Below are positions 49,909 to 60,203 of a DNA stretch of 64,000 bases, one piece after another (within the stretch, counting starts at the first letter, position 1; each line of letters opens with the position of its first letter). The notes under the pieces were generated by a model. It had not been told where the DNA came from. It saw only the letters and a program-made list of their open reading frames with translations, and did not search any database. Source of the DNA: JACVRW01 sp963765135 (lineage in GTDB: Bacteria; Actinomycetota; Thermoleophilia; Solirubrobacterales; Thermoleophilaceae); the NCBI GenBank assembly GCA_963765135.1, contig CAVXUX010000003.1:124001-188000 (forward strand). Direction: 5' to 3'. The translations under genes were made by a program, and so were the position numbers.

Positions 49909-50915
49909 TCCTCGCGCTGCGCGCGCACCATCGCCTCCAACGTGCGACGGGCGGTGTGCTGTGGGCGCCACTTGAGCTGCGTCTTGGCGCGATCCGTCTT
50001 CATCAGCACGGGCTTGCGCACCGAGTGCAGCCAGCCGACCGACTCCGGGACCATCGGCAGGCGGCCGGCGATGTCGGCGGTCGCCTCGACGGCCAGCTTC
50101 GGGATCGGCACCGAGTACCAGCCGAGCGCCGACGCCAGGTGCGAGAACGTCAGGGTGCCGCCGCCGGCCAGGTTGTAGGGCCCGGGCTCGCCGACGCCGC
50201 GCACGCCGGCCACGAACGCGCGCGCCACGTCCTCGGAGTGCACCAGCTGGAAGCGAGCGCCCGGATCCGGGATCACCGGCTTGAGCGCCGGCACTGAGCC
50301 GAGCAGCCGCACGACCACGTCCGGCATCGCCTCGCTGAGCCGGAAGTAGGGGATCTCCTGGAGCATCGTGCGCGCCTCCGGGCCGGCGACGATGCAGGGC
50401 CGGAACACGTACGCGATCGTGCGCCGGCGGTTGAGCAGCGTGGCCGCGAGCACCTGCTCGACCTCGGCCTTCTGGCGCGAATAGGGGTGCTCGGACGAGC
50501 CGCGCGCCGGGACGTCCTCGGTCAGCCAGTCGGGGTTCTCGTCGTGGAACCCGTAGGCGGCGACGCTCGAGGCGTAGCAGATGCGCTCCGTGCCGGCCTT
50601 GATCGACTCCTCGAAGACGCGCCGCGAACCCTCCACGTTCAGGTCGTGCGTCGCGTCGCTGGCGGAGAGGATCGCGAACGCCAGGTGCACGACCACGTGA
50701 GCGTCTTTGACCAGGCCCGCCACGCTGGCGGCGTCGGTCACGTCGCCCTGGCGGTACTCGGTCTTGCGCCAGCCGCGCTCGTCGGGATCGAACGGCCGGC
50801 GCGCCATGCCGATGATCCGCTTGACCGCGCGCGAGCGCTCCAACGCGTCGACGATGCTGAGGCCGAGGTCACCCGTCGGACCGGTCACGGCAACCGTGAG
50901 ACCGGTGCTGGTCAT
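49890..50915 (-). CDS. NAD-dependent epimerase/dehydratase family protein
   Basis: 341 residues from the ATG at 50915. The extended-SDR motif TGPTGDLGLSIVDAL and the catalytic Y of HPYSRQKAEVEQV are present, with ASSVAAYGF. The RxxR of MARRPFDPDERGW fits the family. Sugar or other substrate unknown. It lies 9 bases from the RTX gene on the same strand. Confidence 0.88.
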   Translation of the reverse strand: MTSTGLTVAVTGPTGDLGLSIVDALERSRAVKRIIGMARRPFDPDERGWRKTEYRQGDVTDAASVAGLVKDAHVVVHLAFAILSASDATHDLNVEGSRRVFEESIKAGTERICYASSVAAYGFHDENPDWLTEDVPARGSSEHPYSRQKAEVEQVLAATLLNRRRTIAYVFRPCIVAGPEARTMLQEIPYFRLSEAMPDVVVRLLGSVPALKPVIPDPGARFQLVHSEDVARAFVAGVRGVGEPGPYNLAGGGTLTFSHLASALGWYSVPIPKLAVEATADIAGRLPMVPESVGWLHSVRKPVLMKTDRAKTQLKWRPQHTARRTLEAMVRAQREDYSALR

Positions 50916-50924
50916 GGTGCGGTT

Positions 50925-51713
50925 CTATCCGATTCGGGCGCCGCGCGTGTGAACGTCCTCGCAACCGAGGAGCAGGTCGACCGGGTCGGCGTAGACCGTG
51001 TCCCGCCCCAGGCCGCACTGAACGCGGTCGCGCGTCTTGTCCTTGACCCGGATCGTGTCGGCGCCGGCGCCGCTGTCGATCGAGTCGGCCCCGAAGCCGC
51101 CGGTCAGCTGATCGTCGAACGGGCCCGTGCGGATGCGGTCGTTACCGCCCCTGCCGTCGACCAGGACGCGGCCGCCGATCGCGCTCACGATGTCGTTGCC
51201 TGCGCCGGCGTCGACCGTGACGTCGCCCTCGTCCGAGTAGACGCGATCCTTGCCCGAGCCGGCGTCGGCGAAATCGTCGCCGATGCTGGCGTAGATGGTG
51301 TCGTTGCCGGGGCCGCCGAAGAGCCGGTCGGCGTCCGACTGTCCGAACAGCGTGTCCGCGCCGATCCCGCCGAGCACGAGGTCGGCGCCGGCGCCGGCGT
51401 AGACGACGTCGTTGCCGGGCCCCGCGTCCACATCGTCGTCCCCGGTTCCCGCGATGACCAGGTCCAGTCCGTCCGCGCCCTCCACGTCGTCCCTGCCGGG
51501 ACCGCCTTCGAGGTAGTCGTTCGACGCCAGGCCGAGCAGCTGGTCGTCGCCGGCCTCGCCGTAGAGCTGGTCGGGGGCGACCGTGCCGGACAGCCGGTCG
51601 GGGCCGTCGGTGCCGATCTGGGTCGCGGCGACCGCGACCGCGCCGGTGGCGCATAGGAACGCGAGCGTCGCGACGAGTGCTGAAACGCCGCGCTTCACCG
51701 GCTGTATGAACAC
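50925..51713 (-). CDS. Secreted RTX-type calcium-binding repeat protein
   Basis: 262 residues from the GTG at 51713 behind GAGAGG. The N-terminus has a signal peptide (VSALVATLAFLCATGAVAVAA). Then about 10 nonapeptide repeats of the type GGxGxDxLx: GGPGRDDVEG, AGPGNDVVYAG, GGIGADTLFG, GGPGNDTIYA, AGAGNDIVSA, GGFGADSIDSG. These fold as a calcium-loaded beta-roll. The C-terminus has two cysteines (VQCGLGRD, LLLGCEDV). No enzymatic domain is seen. Confidence 0.88.
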   Translation of the reverse strand: MFIQPVKRGVSALVATLAFLCATGAVAVAATQIGTDGPDRLSGTVAPDQLYGEAGDDQLLGLASNDYLEGGPGRDDVEGADGLDLVIAGTGDDDVDAGPGNDVVYAGAGADLVLGGIGADTLFGQSDADRLFGGPGNDTIYASIGDDFADAGSGKDRVYSDEGDVTVDAGAGNDIVSAIGGRVLVDGRGGNDRIRTGPFDDQLTGGFGADSIDSGAGADTIRVKDKTRDRVQCGLGRDTVYADPVDLLLGCEDVHTRGARIG

Positions 51714-51735
51714 CTCTCGCCCGGCTTGGTTGCGC

Positions 51736-52309
51736 TCACGCCTGGTCGTAGCCGGGCTCGCCGGGGAGGAGGACCTCCGGCTTGCCCTCGCGCACGACGA
51801 CGCGCGGCTGCACTGGAACGACCTCGCGCGTGCGCGCCTTCTCGAGCGTCTCGGCGACCGAGCCCATGCCCGGCCAACGCCTCGAGGTGCTTGATCGTGG
51901 GGAACACGAGCATCAGCTCGCCGCGCTCGTGCGCCTCCAGCGCGGCGGCGGGGCGCAGCCAGCGGGCATCGACGCACTCGCTGCCGTCGACGGTGGCCTC
52001 GGCACCGGGGGGAGCCTCGGTCACGAAGAACCAGGTGTCGAAGCGCACGACCACCTCGGCCGGCGTGATCCAGCGCGACCAGCCGACGACCGGGTGGTCC
52101 GCGGCCAGCTCCACGCCGGCCTCTTCGGCCAGCTCGCGCACGGCCGCGGCGGCGTGATCGGAATCGTCGGAATGCACCGCTCCACCGGGGAAGACCCAGG
52201 CGCCGCCCATGAAGCGCTGCTCGGGGTTGCGCTGGACCAGGAGCACCTCCGGCCCGTCCGCCGACTCGCGCAGCACGACGATCGACGCGGCCTGACGGGG
52301 CTCCGTCAC
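51736..52309 (-). CDS. NUDIX hydrolase, frameshift near the C-terminus
   Basis: From the GTG at 52309 (MTEPRQAASIVVL). The NUDIX box is seen in FPGGAVHSDDSDHAAAAVRELAEEAGVEL with REL-EEAG intact. The frame breaks near 51872 at a GGG run. After removing one G, the protein continues MGSVAETLEKARTREVVPV and ends LLPGEPGYDQA at 51736. Without the correction translation would run past into unrelated sequence. It hydrolyses a nucleoside diphosphate derivative. Confidence 0.85.
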
Positions 52310-52389
52310 GGCACCGTCATTCCACTCCTCACTGGGATGGGGGCCATCCACCCGCACCCGCGCAGCCTAGCGCTAAGGTTCCGCCGTCG

Positions 52390-52572
52390 ATGAGCACCGA
52401 AGTGGCCCAGCAGCAGTGGATCTGCACGTCGTGCGGGTTCATCTACGACCCCGACGAAGGCGATCCCGACGGCGGGATCCCACCCGGAACCGCCTTCGTG
52501 GACATCCCGGACGACTGGTTCTGCCCGGTTTGCGGAGCCCGCAAGAAGGACTTCGAGCCCTACGAGGGCTAG
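52390..52572 (+). CDS. Rubredoxin
   Basis: 60 residues. The iron site is formed by C12, C15 (CTSCGF) and C45, C48 (CPVCGA). The YDPDEGDPDGGIPPGT and FVDIPDDWFCPVCG segments are fully typical. It carries single electrons, often to alkane hydroxylases or oxygen- and peroxide-reducing enzymes; none is adjacent here. It shares CTAG with the convergent bioA. Confidence 0.96.
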   Translation: MSTEVAQQQWICTSCGFIYDPDEGDPDGGIPPGTAFVDIPDDWFCPVCGARKKDFEPYEG

Positions 52573-53858
52573 GCCGCCTGCGCGAGGGCTGAGCTCGCGG
52601 TTGCCGCGTCGATCGCCTCGGCGGTGATCGCCAGCAGACGCGTCAGCTCGCCCTCGGAGATCGCCAGCGGCGGCATCAGCACGATCACGTCGCCCAGCGG
52701 CCGGATCACGGCGCCGCGCCGGCGGGCCTCCAGCGTCACCTGGTGGCCGATCCGGGCGGGCAGCGGACGCTCGGCGAGCTCGATGCCGGTCATGAACCCG
52801 CGCCGGCGCACCTCGCGCACCTCGGGGTGCGCCGCGATCGGCTCGAGCAGCTCGCCGAGCAGCTCGATCTTGCGCTGCAGGTGCTCCAGGGTGCGCTCCT
52901 CGGCGAACACGTCGAGCGTCGCCAGCGCCGCCGCGCACGCCAGCGGGTTGCCCGTGTACGTGTGGCCGTGGAAGAAGGTGCGGAACTCCTCGAAGCGCCC
53001 GAGGAAGCCCTTGTAGATGCGCTCGCTCGCGAGCGTTGCGGCCAGCGGCAGGTAGCCGCCCGTGATGCCCTTGGCGAGGCAGAGCAGGTCGGGGGCCACG
53101 TCCTCGTGCTCGCAGGCGAACATCCGCCCGGTGCGTCCCAAGCCGGTGGCCACCTCGTCGAGGATCAAGAGCACGCCGTGGCGGTCGCAGAGCTCGCGCA
53201 CGTCGCGCAGATAGCCCTCCGGGTGCACCAGCATCCCGGCCGCGCCCTGCACGAGCGGCTCCATGATCACGGCGGCGACCTCGCCCTCGTGCTCGGACAG
53301 CAGCCGCTCCATGTGGCCCGCGTCGCCTGGCTCGGCGTGCAGGCTGTCGAACAGCAGCGGGCGGTAGAGCGAGTGGAACAGGTCGATCCCGCCGACCGAC
53401 ACCGAGCCGATCGTGTCCCCGTGGTAGGCCATCCGCAGCGAGACGAACTTCGTGCGGCGCGTCTCGCCGCGCTGCTGCCAGTACTGGAAGGCCATCTTGA
53501 GCGCGATCTCCGTGGCGGTCGAGCCGGAGTCGGAGTAGAAGACGCGCGTGAGGCCCGGCGGCGCCAGCTCCACCAGGCGCTGCGCCAGCTCGATCCCCGG
53601 CCGGTGGCTCAGGCCCAGCATCGTGGAGTGGGCAACGCGGTCGAGCTGCTCGCGCACGGCGGCGTCGATGCGCGGGTGGCGGTGCCCGTGCACGTTGCAC
53701 CAGAGCGAGGAGACACCGTCGATGTAGCGCCTGCCCTGCACGTCGATCAGGTCGATGCCCTCGGCACGGTCCACGATCAGCGGCTCCTCGTCGACCCAGC
53801 CCTGCTGCTGGGTGAACGGATGCCAGAGGTGGGCGCGATCGGCAGCTACGAGATCCAC
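52569..53858 (-). CDS. bioA: Adenosylmethionine-8-amino-7-oxononanoate aminotransferase BioA
   Basis: 429 residues from the GTG at 53858 (MDLVAADRAHLWHPFTQQQGW). BioA signatures: HLWHPFTQ, DGVSSLWCNVHGH, YSDSGSTATEIALKMAFQYW, and the PLP lysine in CLAKGITGGYLPLAATL. It makes 7,8-diaminopelargonate in biotin synthesis, using S-adenosylmethionine as amino donor. No other bio gene is in the window. It is divergent from a secreted hydrolase gene, 41 bases away. Confidence 0.93.
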   Translation of the reverse strand: MDLVAADRAHLWHPFTQQQGWVDEEPLIVDRAEGIDLIDVQGRRYIDGVSSLWCNVHGHRHPRIDAAVREQLDRVAHSTMLGLSHRPGIELAQRLVELAPPGLTRVFYSDSGSTATEIALKMAFQYWQQRGETRRTKFVSLRMAYHGDTIGSVSVGGIDLFHSLYRPLLFDSLHAEPGDAGHMERLLSEHEGEVAAVIMEPLVQGAAGMLVHPEGYLRDVRELCDRHGVLLILDEVATGLGRTGRMFACEHEDVAPDLLCLAKGITGGYLPLAATLASERIYKGFLGRFEEFRTFFHGHTYTGNPLACAAALATLDVFAEERTLEHLQRKIELLGELLEPIAAHPEVREVRRRGFMTGIELAERPLPARIGHQVTLEARRRGAVIRPLGDVIVLMPPLAISEGELTRLLAITAEAIDAATASSALAQAA

Positions 53859-53899
53859 AACGCGACCGTATCCCTCGCACCGGATGTAGGATCGCCGCC

Positions 53900-55806
53900 A
53901 TGGGGAGAGGACTCGCAGCCGTCGCGCTGCTCGCTGCTTTGGCAATTCCGACCGCCGCGCAGGCCAAGCAGCCGAGCATGCTGCCGTGGCCGAACGACGC
54001 GCTGACCAAGCGCGACCGGTCAACCGACACGGGCCGCCGGCTCGACCTGCCCAGGTCGCTGATGCCGCGCAACAAGGACGGCGTGCGGATCGACCCGACC
54101 GACATGAACCGCGCCGACGGGTTCAGCCCCGGCTCGATGATCATCGTGCGGATCCCCGGCCTCGACAACGCCGAGGCGCTGCGGCGCAGCCACCTGCCGT
54201 CGCTGGGCAACCTCGCGGCGAGCCTGCGCAAGCGCTCCCCGGTCGTGGTGTTCAACGCGCGCACCGGCAAGCGCCATCCCGTCTGGGCGGAGCTCGACTC
54301 CAACGCGACCAGCGACGCCAACCGCGTCCTGATCATCCGCCCGGCGAAGAACTTCACCGAGGGCGAGCGCTACGTCGTGGTGCTGCGCAACCTCAAGGAC
54401 CGCAACGGCAAGCCGATCAAGCGCAAGGCCCACGGCTTCGGGCAGCGTCGCTGCGCAAGGCGCGCCTCAAGCACCGCGGCATCTACCGCGTCTGGTCGTT
54501 CACCGTGGCGAGCGAGCACAGCCTCGCGGGCCGCATGCTGCACATTCGCGACGACGCCTTCAGGGCGCTCGGCGACACCAACCTGCGCGACCTCAAGGTC
54601 GCCGGCAAGGCGCCCACGTTCACGATCAACAGCGTCACCGACCTGACGCCGGCAGAGGACGATCGCATCGCGCGGCGCGTGGACGGCACGATGACCGTGC
54701 CGTGCTACCTGACGGACGCCTGCGCGCCCGGCGGGCGCTTCACGTTCAGCAAGAAGGGCCTGCCCGAGTACCACGGCACGACCACCGCGACGTTCACGTG
54801 TCGCATCCCGCGCTCGGCGCTCGATCCGGCCGACCCGCCGCAGGCGCGCCCGTCGCTCTACGGCCACGGGCTGCTGGGCAGCGCCAGCGAGGTCAACGCC
54901 GGCAACGTGCGCTCGATGGCAAACGAGCACAACTTCGTGTTCTGCGCCACCGCGTGGGCCGGGTTCGCCTCGGAGGACCTCGGCAACATCGTGGCGGCGA
55001 TCAACGACTTCTCGAGGTTCAACACGGTCGCCGACCGCATGCAGCAGGGCTTCCTCCACCAGCTGCTGCTCGGGCGGCTGATGATCCACCCGCAGGGACT
55101 CGCGTCGAACCCCGCGTTCCAGAAGAACGGTCGCAGTGTGATCGACACGCGCCGCCTGTTCTTCGACGGCAACAGCCAGGGCGGGATCATGGGCGGCGGC
55201 CTGACCGCTGTCGCGCCGGACTTCAACCGGGCCGTGCTGGGCGTGCCCGGGATGAACTACTCGACGCTGCTGCAGCGCAGCGTCGACTTCGACACCTACG
55301 CGACGCTGATCTACCCGGCCTACCCGGACGAGTCCACGCGCCAGCTGATGTTCGCCGTGATCCAGCTGCTCTGGGACCGCGGCGAGGCGGACGGCTACGC
55401 GCAGCACATCACCACCGACGCGCTGCCGAACACCCCGAAGCACACCGTGTTGATGCACGTGGCCTTCGGCGACCACCAGGTCTCTGACACGACGGCCGAG
55501 GTCGAGGCGCGCACGATCGGGGCGCGCGGCTACCGGCCGGTGCTCGACGCGGGGCGTTCGCCCTGGACGCGCTTCCAGCTGATCCCGCCGATCGGGAAGT
55601 TCCCGTTCGGAGGCTCGGCGATCGTGATCTGGGACTCCGGCACGCCGGCGCCGCCGATCACGAACACGCCCAACCGCGGCGGGGAGGATCCCCATTCGGA
55701 TCCGCGCTCCACGCCGGCCGCGCGCGTCCAGAAGTCCGAGTTCCTCAAGGTCGACGGGCACGTGGTCGACGTGTGCGGCGGCGCGCCCTGCCACAGCGCG
55801 CCGTAG
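53900..55806 (+). pseudogene. Large secreted alpha/beta-hydrolase-like protein, break near 54437
   Basis: A signal peptide (MGRGLAAVALLAALAIPTAAQA) starts one frame, which reads to KAHGFGQ. The other frame resumes at SLRKARLKHRGIYRVWSFTVAS and runs to 55806. A nucleophile-elbow-like GNSQGG is in FFDGNSQGGIMGGGL, with a possible catalytic histidine in MHVAFGDHQVS. Joined, it is roughly 620 residues. Relatives seem to have extra residues at the break, so about 25 codons may be deleted here in addition to the frame change. Substrate unknown. Confidence 0.72.
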
Positions 55807-55839
55807 TGCGCGATTTCGCGTAGCTACGCTGCGGCAGAG

Positions 55840-57358
55840 ATGCCGCCGCTGCCCGTGCTCGTGTTCGTGGTCGGAGCGGGCTCGCTGGGCGCCGAGATCG
55901 CCGCAGTCCGCCTGCTGGCTCCCTACTTCGGCGCGTCGACGATCGTGTGGGCCAACACGATCGGAGTCGTGCTGGTCGCGCTATCGGTGGGCTACTGGCT
56001 GGGCGGCCGGCTGGCGGACCGCCATCCGAACATGCGCGGGCTGTGCTTGGTGGCGCTGACCGCGGCCGGCCTGCTCGCGCTGGTCCCGTTCGCGGCCGAC
56101 CCGCTGCTCGACCTCGCCGTGGACGCGCTCGACGAGATCTCGGCCGGGGCCTTCGTCGGGTCGCTGTTCGCCGTGCTGGTGCTGGTCGCGGTGCCGGTGC
56201 TGCTGCTCGGCGCGGTCTCGCCCTACGCGATCCGGCTGGCGGTCTCGACGATCGAGGAGGCGGGGACCGTCGCAGGGCGCCTCTACGCGATCTCCACGGC
56301 CGGCTCGCTGGTCGGGACGCTGGCTTCGGCGCTGCTGCTGATCCCGCTCGTCGGCACCCGCCGCACGTTCCTGGTCTTCGCGCTGGCGATCGCGCTCGTC
56401 GCCGTCTGGGGCCTGCGGCCCGTGCGCCGCTATGCGCTGGCGCCCGCGGCGATCGCGGCGCTGATCGCGCTGCCGGTCGGCACGCTCAAGGCGAACGCCG
56501 GCTCGGGCCGGGTCGTCTACGAGGCGGAGACGCAGTACCAGTACGCGCGCGTGATCGAGCGCTTCGACGGCAGCCGCTCGCTCGAGCTGAACGAGGGGCA
56601 GGCGCAGCACTCCATCTGCCCCGCCGAGTGCGACGCCGGTCCCGCCGGTCCGCGCGACCCCGACTCGGTGCTCACCGGCGATTACTGGGACGGCAGCCTG
56701 GTGCTCGGGTTCGCGGCGTCCCCGCACCCGCCGCGCCGGGTGGCGGTGCTCGGCAACGCCGCCGGGACGACCTCGCGCGCCTATGAGCGGTTCTTCCCCG
56801 ACACGCGCGTGGACGGCGTGGAGATCGACTCGGAGCTGTCCGAGATCGGGCGCCGCTACTTCGACATGAACAACCCCGAGCTGCACCTCTACCACGAGGA
56901 CGCGCGGCCGTTCATCCGGCGCATCGACGCGCGCTACGACGTGATCACGGTCGACGCCTACCGCCAGCCCTACATCCCGTTCTACCTCGTGACGAAGGAG
57001 TTCTTCGAGGAGGTGCGCGACCGCCTGCGACCCGACGGCGTGCTGGTGATCAACGCAGGCCACCCCGAGGGCCAGGATGGATTCGAGAAGGTGCTGAGCG
57101 CGACGCTCGGCGAGGTCTTCCCGTACGTGCAGGCGCGACCCGATCAAGCCGACCAACACGCTGATCGTGTCGAGTCGCGCTCCGCTGTCGGCGGCGGGGC
57201 TGCGCTCTCCGGGCGTGCCGCCGGAGCTGCGCGCCACGGCCGCCTCGCAGGCGCTCGCGGCGCCGCTGCGCGGGGGCTCCGTCTACACGGACGACAAGGC
57301 GCCGGTCGAGTGGCTGATCGACAAGTCGATCATCGACTACGCCGCCGCCGGGGATTGA
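55840..57358 (+). pseudogene. Membrane-anchored spermidine synthase-like protein, one frameshift
   Basis: The first 430 codons give about seven membrane helices (LVFVVGAGSLGAEIAAVRLL onwards) and then a spermidine-synthase methyltransferase-like domain (VAVLGNAAGTTSRAYERFFPD, VDGVEIDSELSEIGRRYF). Near 57133 the frame must shift by one extra G, after which it reads DPIKPTNTLIVSSRAP to YTDDKAPVEWLIDKSI and stops at 57358. The DDKAPVE ending is typical. The stop overlaps the TTG of the next gene. Fused permease-SpeE proteins are common in actinobacteria; polyamine synthesis is not established. Confidence 0.83.
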
Positions 57359-58413
57359 CCGGGTTCCCCGACATCGCGATCGTCGGGGGTGGGATCGTCG
57401 GTTGCTCCGCCGCGGCGTTCCTCGCGGAGGCCGGCGCGCGGGTCGAGCTGTTCGAGAGCGGCCAGCTGGCCGGGGCGGCGTCGGGTCGCAACTCGGGCGC
57501 GATCCAGCATCCGTTCGACCCGGTGATGGCGGAGCTGCACCGCGAGACGCTCGACCACTATCGGGCGCTGGACGGCTTCGACCTGACCGCCGGGCCCGCG
57601 GGCGTGCTGGTGCTCGCCCGTGAGCAAGCCACGGTCGCGGCGGTCGGGGAGGGGACGCTGCTGGCGCCGGACGAGCTGAGCCGGCTCGAGCCGTCGCTGG
57701 CGCCCGGCCTCTGGGGCCGGCGCCTCGACACCGGCTATCCGGTGAAGCCCGCCGCCCCGACGCTCGCGTTCGCGCGGCGCGCGCGGACGGCCGGTGCGCT
57801 GCTCCACGAGGGCAGGCAGGCCTGGCCCTGGGTGCTGGGCGGCGGCGTGCGGGGCGTGCTGGCCGGTGGCGAGCACTGCGCGGCCGGTGCCGTGCTGGTG
57901 GCGGCCGGTCCCTGGACCCCGGAGACGATCGACCCGACCGGGGCCTGGCGGCCGATCGTCCCCGTGTGGGGAGTCGTCGTCGATGTTCGCATGGACTCGC
58001 CGCCCCGGCACGTGCTCGAGCAGGCGGGCATCGACGACCTGAGCGAGGGTTCGCCCGAATCGCTGTTCAGCCTCGTGGCGGCCGACGGCGAGGTGGCGGT
58101 CGGCTCGACGTTCCTCGCCCGCGAGCCCGACCCGGCGTCCTGGGCGGGGGCGCTGAAGCGCGCCGGAGTGCCGTTCGTGCCCGCACTGGAGCGAGCCAAG
58201 GTCGAGGGCGCGCGCGCCTGCGCTCGGCCACAGTCGCTCGACGGGCGGCCGCTGGTGGGCCCGGCCGGCGGGATCGAGGGCCTCTGGGTGGCAGCAGGTC
58301 ACGGGCCGTGGGGCATCTCCACCGGGCCCGCCACCGGGCGCCTGGTGGCCGACGCCCTGCTCGGGCGGGCCGAGCTGCCGGCGGCGCTGGCCGCTTCGCG
58401 ATTCGAGGGGTAG
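57355..58413 (+). CDS. FAD-dependent oxidoreductase (DAO family)
   Basis: 352 residues. The TTG at 57355, in TTGA with the previous stop, begins immediately before the FAD Rossmann motif AIVGGGIVGCSAA. The C-terminal GLWVAAGHGPWGISTGPATGRLVAD completes the glycine oxidase/sarcosine oxidase pattern. It oxidises an amine or amino acid to an imine with hydrogen peroxide, inferred from the family. Confidence 0.87.
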   Translation: MTGFPDIAIVGGGIVGCSAAAFLAEAGARVELFESGQLAGAASGRNSGAIQHPFDPVMAELHRETLDHYRALDGFDLTAGPAGVLVLAREQATVAAVGEGTLLAPDELSRLEPSLAPGLWGRRLDTGYPVKPAAPTLAFARRARTAGALLHEGRQAWPWVLGGGVRGVLAGGEHCAAGAVLVAAGPWTPETIDPTGAWRPIVPVWGVVVDVRMDSPPRHVLEQAGIDDLSEGSPESLFSLVAADGEVAVGSTFLAREPDPASWAGALKRAGVPFVPALERAKVEGARACARPQSLDGRPLVGPAGGIEGLWVAAGHGPWGISTGPATGRLVADALLGRAELPAALAASRFEG

Positions 58414-58434
58414 CCTCCCGGAGAGAGGAGGAGC

Positions 58435-60066
58435 ATGGGCTTCCGCAAGTACGAGCTCGGCAGCTACGAGGAGATGTGCGCCGCGCACAGCTGGGACGTG
58501 CCCGAGCGCTACAACATCGCGCGCGACGTCTGCGACAAGCACGACCGCGACCGGCTGGCGATGGTCTGGGAGGACTGGCGCGGCGAGGAGCGCCGGGTCA
58601 GCTTCGGCGAGCTGCAGGACCTCTCGAACCGGTTCGCCAACGCGCTCGAGGCGATCGGCGTGGAGCGGGGCGACCGGGTCGCGACGCTGCTGCCCTCGCT
58701 GCCGGAGACCGCCGCGGTCTTCCTCGGCACCTACAAGCGCGGCGCGATCCTGCTGTCGATGTCCGTCCTGTACGGGGACGAGGGCATCGAGCACCGGCTG
58801 CGCGACTCGCAGGCGAAGGTGGTCGTCACGGACTCCGCGAACCGCCACCGCATCCCCGAGGGCATCGTCGAGAAGGTGCTGGTGATGGGCGGCAAGGGGG
58901 AGGCCGACGACATCGACTTCGACGAGACGCTGGCGCGCGCCTCCGACAGCTACGAGATGGCCGACACCGCGGCCGACGATCCCGCCCAGCTCTACTACTC
59001 GTCCGGCACGACCGGGATGGCCAAGGGCATCCTCCACGCCCACCGCTACCTGCTCGCCCACGAGGAGTTCGAGTTCTGCCACGACGTGCGCGACGGCGAG
59101 CTCTTCCACGGGTCGGGCGAGTGGGCCTGGGCGGCCGGCATCTGCCCGCTGCTGGGGCCGTGGCGCTACGGCGCCGTGGCGCTGGTGCAGGCGCGCAAGG
59201 GCGGCTACGACCCCGAGGAGCACCTGCGCTTCCTGTCGAAGCACGGGGTGCAGAACATGTTCACCACGCCGACCGCGCTGCGGGCGATGACCGGGGTCGC
59301 GGACGCGGGTGAGCGCTACCCGATGGCCGAGCTGCGGGTGACCTGCTCGGCCGGCGAGCCGCTCAACCCCGAGGTGATCCGCTGGTTTCGCGAGCAGTAC
59401 GGGATCACCGTGCTCGACTACTACGGGCTGACCGAGAGCTACCCGCTGTGCGGCAACTTCCCGTCGGTCGAGGTGCGCGAGGGGTCGATGGGCCGGCCGG
59501 TGCCGGGCTGGGAGGTGGCGATCCTCGACGAGGACGAGCAGCCGCTTGGAGTCGGCGAGCGCGGGGAGATCTGCTTGCGCGCGCGGTCCAACCCGCACTA
59601 CCCGCTCGGCTACTGGAACCGGCCCGAGGACACCGAGGAGGTGTTCGGCGGGGACTGGTTCCACACCAAGGACGCCGCGGAGATGGACGACGACGGCTAC
59701 GTCTGGTACGCCGGGCGCGCCGACGACGTGATCATCTCGGCCGGCTACCGGATCGGGCCGTTCGAGGTGGAGTCGGCGTGCGTGGAGCACCCGGCGGTCA
59801 AGGAGGCCGCGGCGGTGGCGTCCCCGGACGCCCGGCGCGGGGACATCGTCAAGGCGTTCATCGTGCTGGCGAGCGGGCACAGCGGGTCCGACGAGCTGGC
59901 CGACTCCATCAAGCAGCACGTGCGCGAGCGCCACTCGGCCTACGCATACCCGCGCGAGATCGAGTTCGTGGACGACCTGCCGAAGACGCTGACCGGCAAG
60001 ATCCGGCGGGTGGAGCTGAGGGAGCAGGAGCGGGAGCGCAAGGCGGCCGGCCGGCCGGCACCTTAG
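58435..60066 (+). CDS. Acyl-CoA synthetase, medium-chain/acetate-CoA ligase type
   Basis: 543 residues from the ATG at 58435 behind GAGAGGAGGAG. ANL motifs: YYSSGTTGMAKG, DYYGLTESYPL, FHTKDAAEMDDDGYVWYAGRADDVI and LPKTLTGKIRR at the C-terminus with the acylating lysine. The FHGSGEWAWAAG part fits AcsM/medium-chain synthetases. It activates a carboxylic acid to its CoA thioester. Opposite-strand neighbours are unrelated. Confidence 0.9.
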   Translation: MGFRKYELGSYEEMCAAHSWDVPERYNIARDVCDKHDRDRLAMVWEDWRGEERRVSFGELQDLSNRFANALEAIGVERGDRVATLLPSLPETAAVFLGTYKRGAILLSMSVLYGDEGIEHRLRDSQAKVVVTDSANRHRIPEGIVEKVLVMGGKGEADDIDFDETLARASDSYEMADTAADDPAQLYYSSGTTGMAKGILHAHRYLLAHEEFEFCHDVRDGELFHGSGEWAWAAGICPLLGPWRYGAVALVQARKGGYDPEEHLRFLSKHGVQNMFTTPTALRAMTGVADAGERYPMAELRVTCSAGEPLNPEVIRWFREQYGITVLDYYGLTESYPLCGNFPSVEVREGSMGRPVPGWEVAILDEDEQPLGVGERGEICLRARSNPHYPLGYWNRPEDTEEVFGGDWFHTKDAAEMDDDGYVWYAGRADDVIISAGYRIGPFEVESACVEHPAVKEAAAVASPDARRGDIVKAFIVLASGHSGSDELADSIKQHVRERHSAYAYPREIEFVDDLPKTLTGKIRRVELREQERERKAAGRPAP

Positions 60067-60108
60067 GCCGCTCCCGCTTGGTCCCGGCCGTCTGGCCGCG
60101 GGTCCTGT

Positions 60109-60170
60109 CCGAGAAATTTCCTTTCGCACGCCCTCGCTGGCGCTCGGGGCACGAAAGTGTGCTTTCTCGG
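60109..60170. terminator. Long imperfect hairpin after the acyl-CoA synthetase
   Basis: CCGAGAAA (60109-60116) pairs with TTTCTCGG (60163-60170). Inside it CTTTCG (60121-60126) pairs with CGAAAG (60152-60157), and GC-rich inner parts can pair further. It lies 43 bases after the synthetase stop, where a terminator for both strands would be expected. Confidence 0.55.
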
Positions 60171-60203
60171 CCACCCGCGGAAGGGGCGGGGTGGTCCTCC
60201 TTG

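Noticed and set aside
51142..51654. RTX region as a CRISPR-like repeat
   Set aside because: The repeats are protein-level nonapeptides with variable bases and no spacers.
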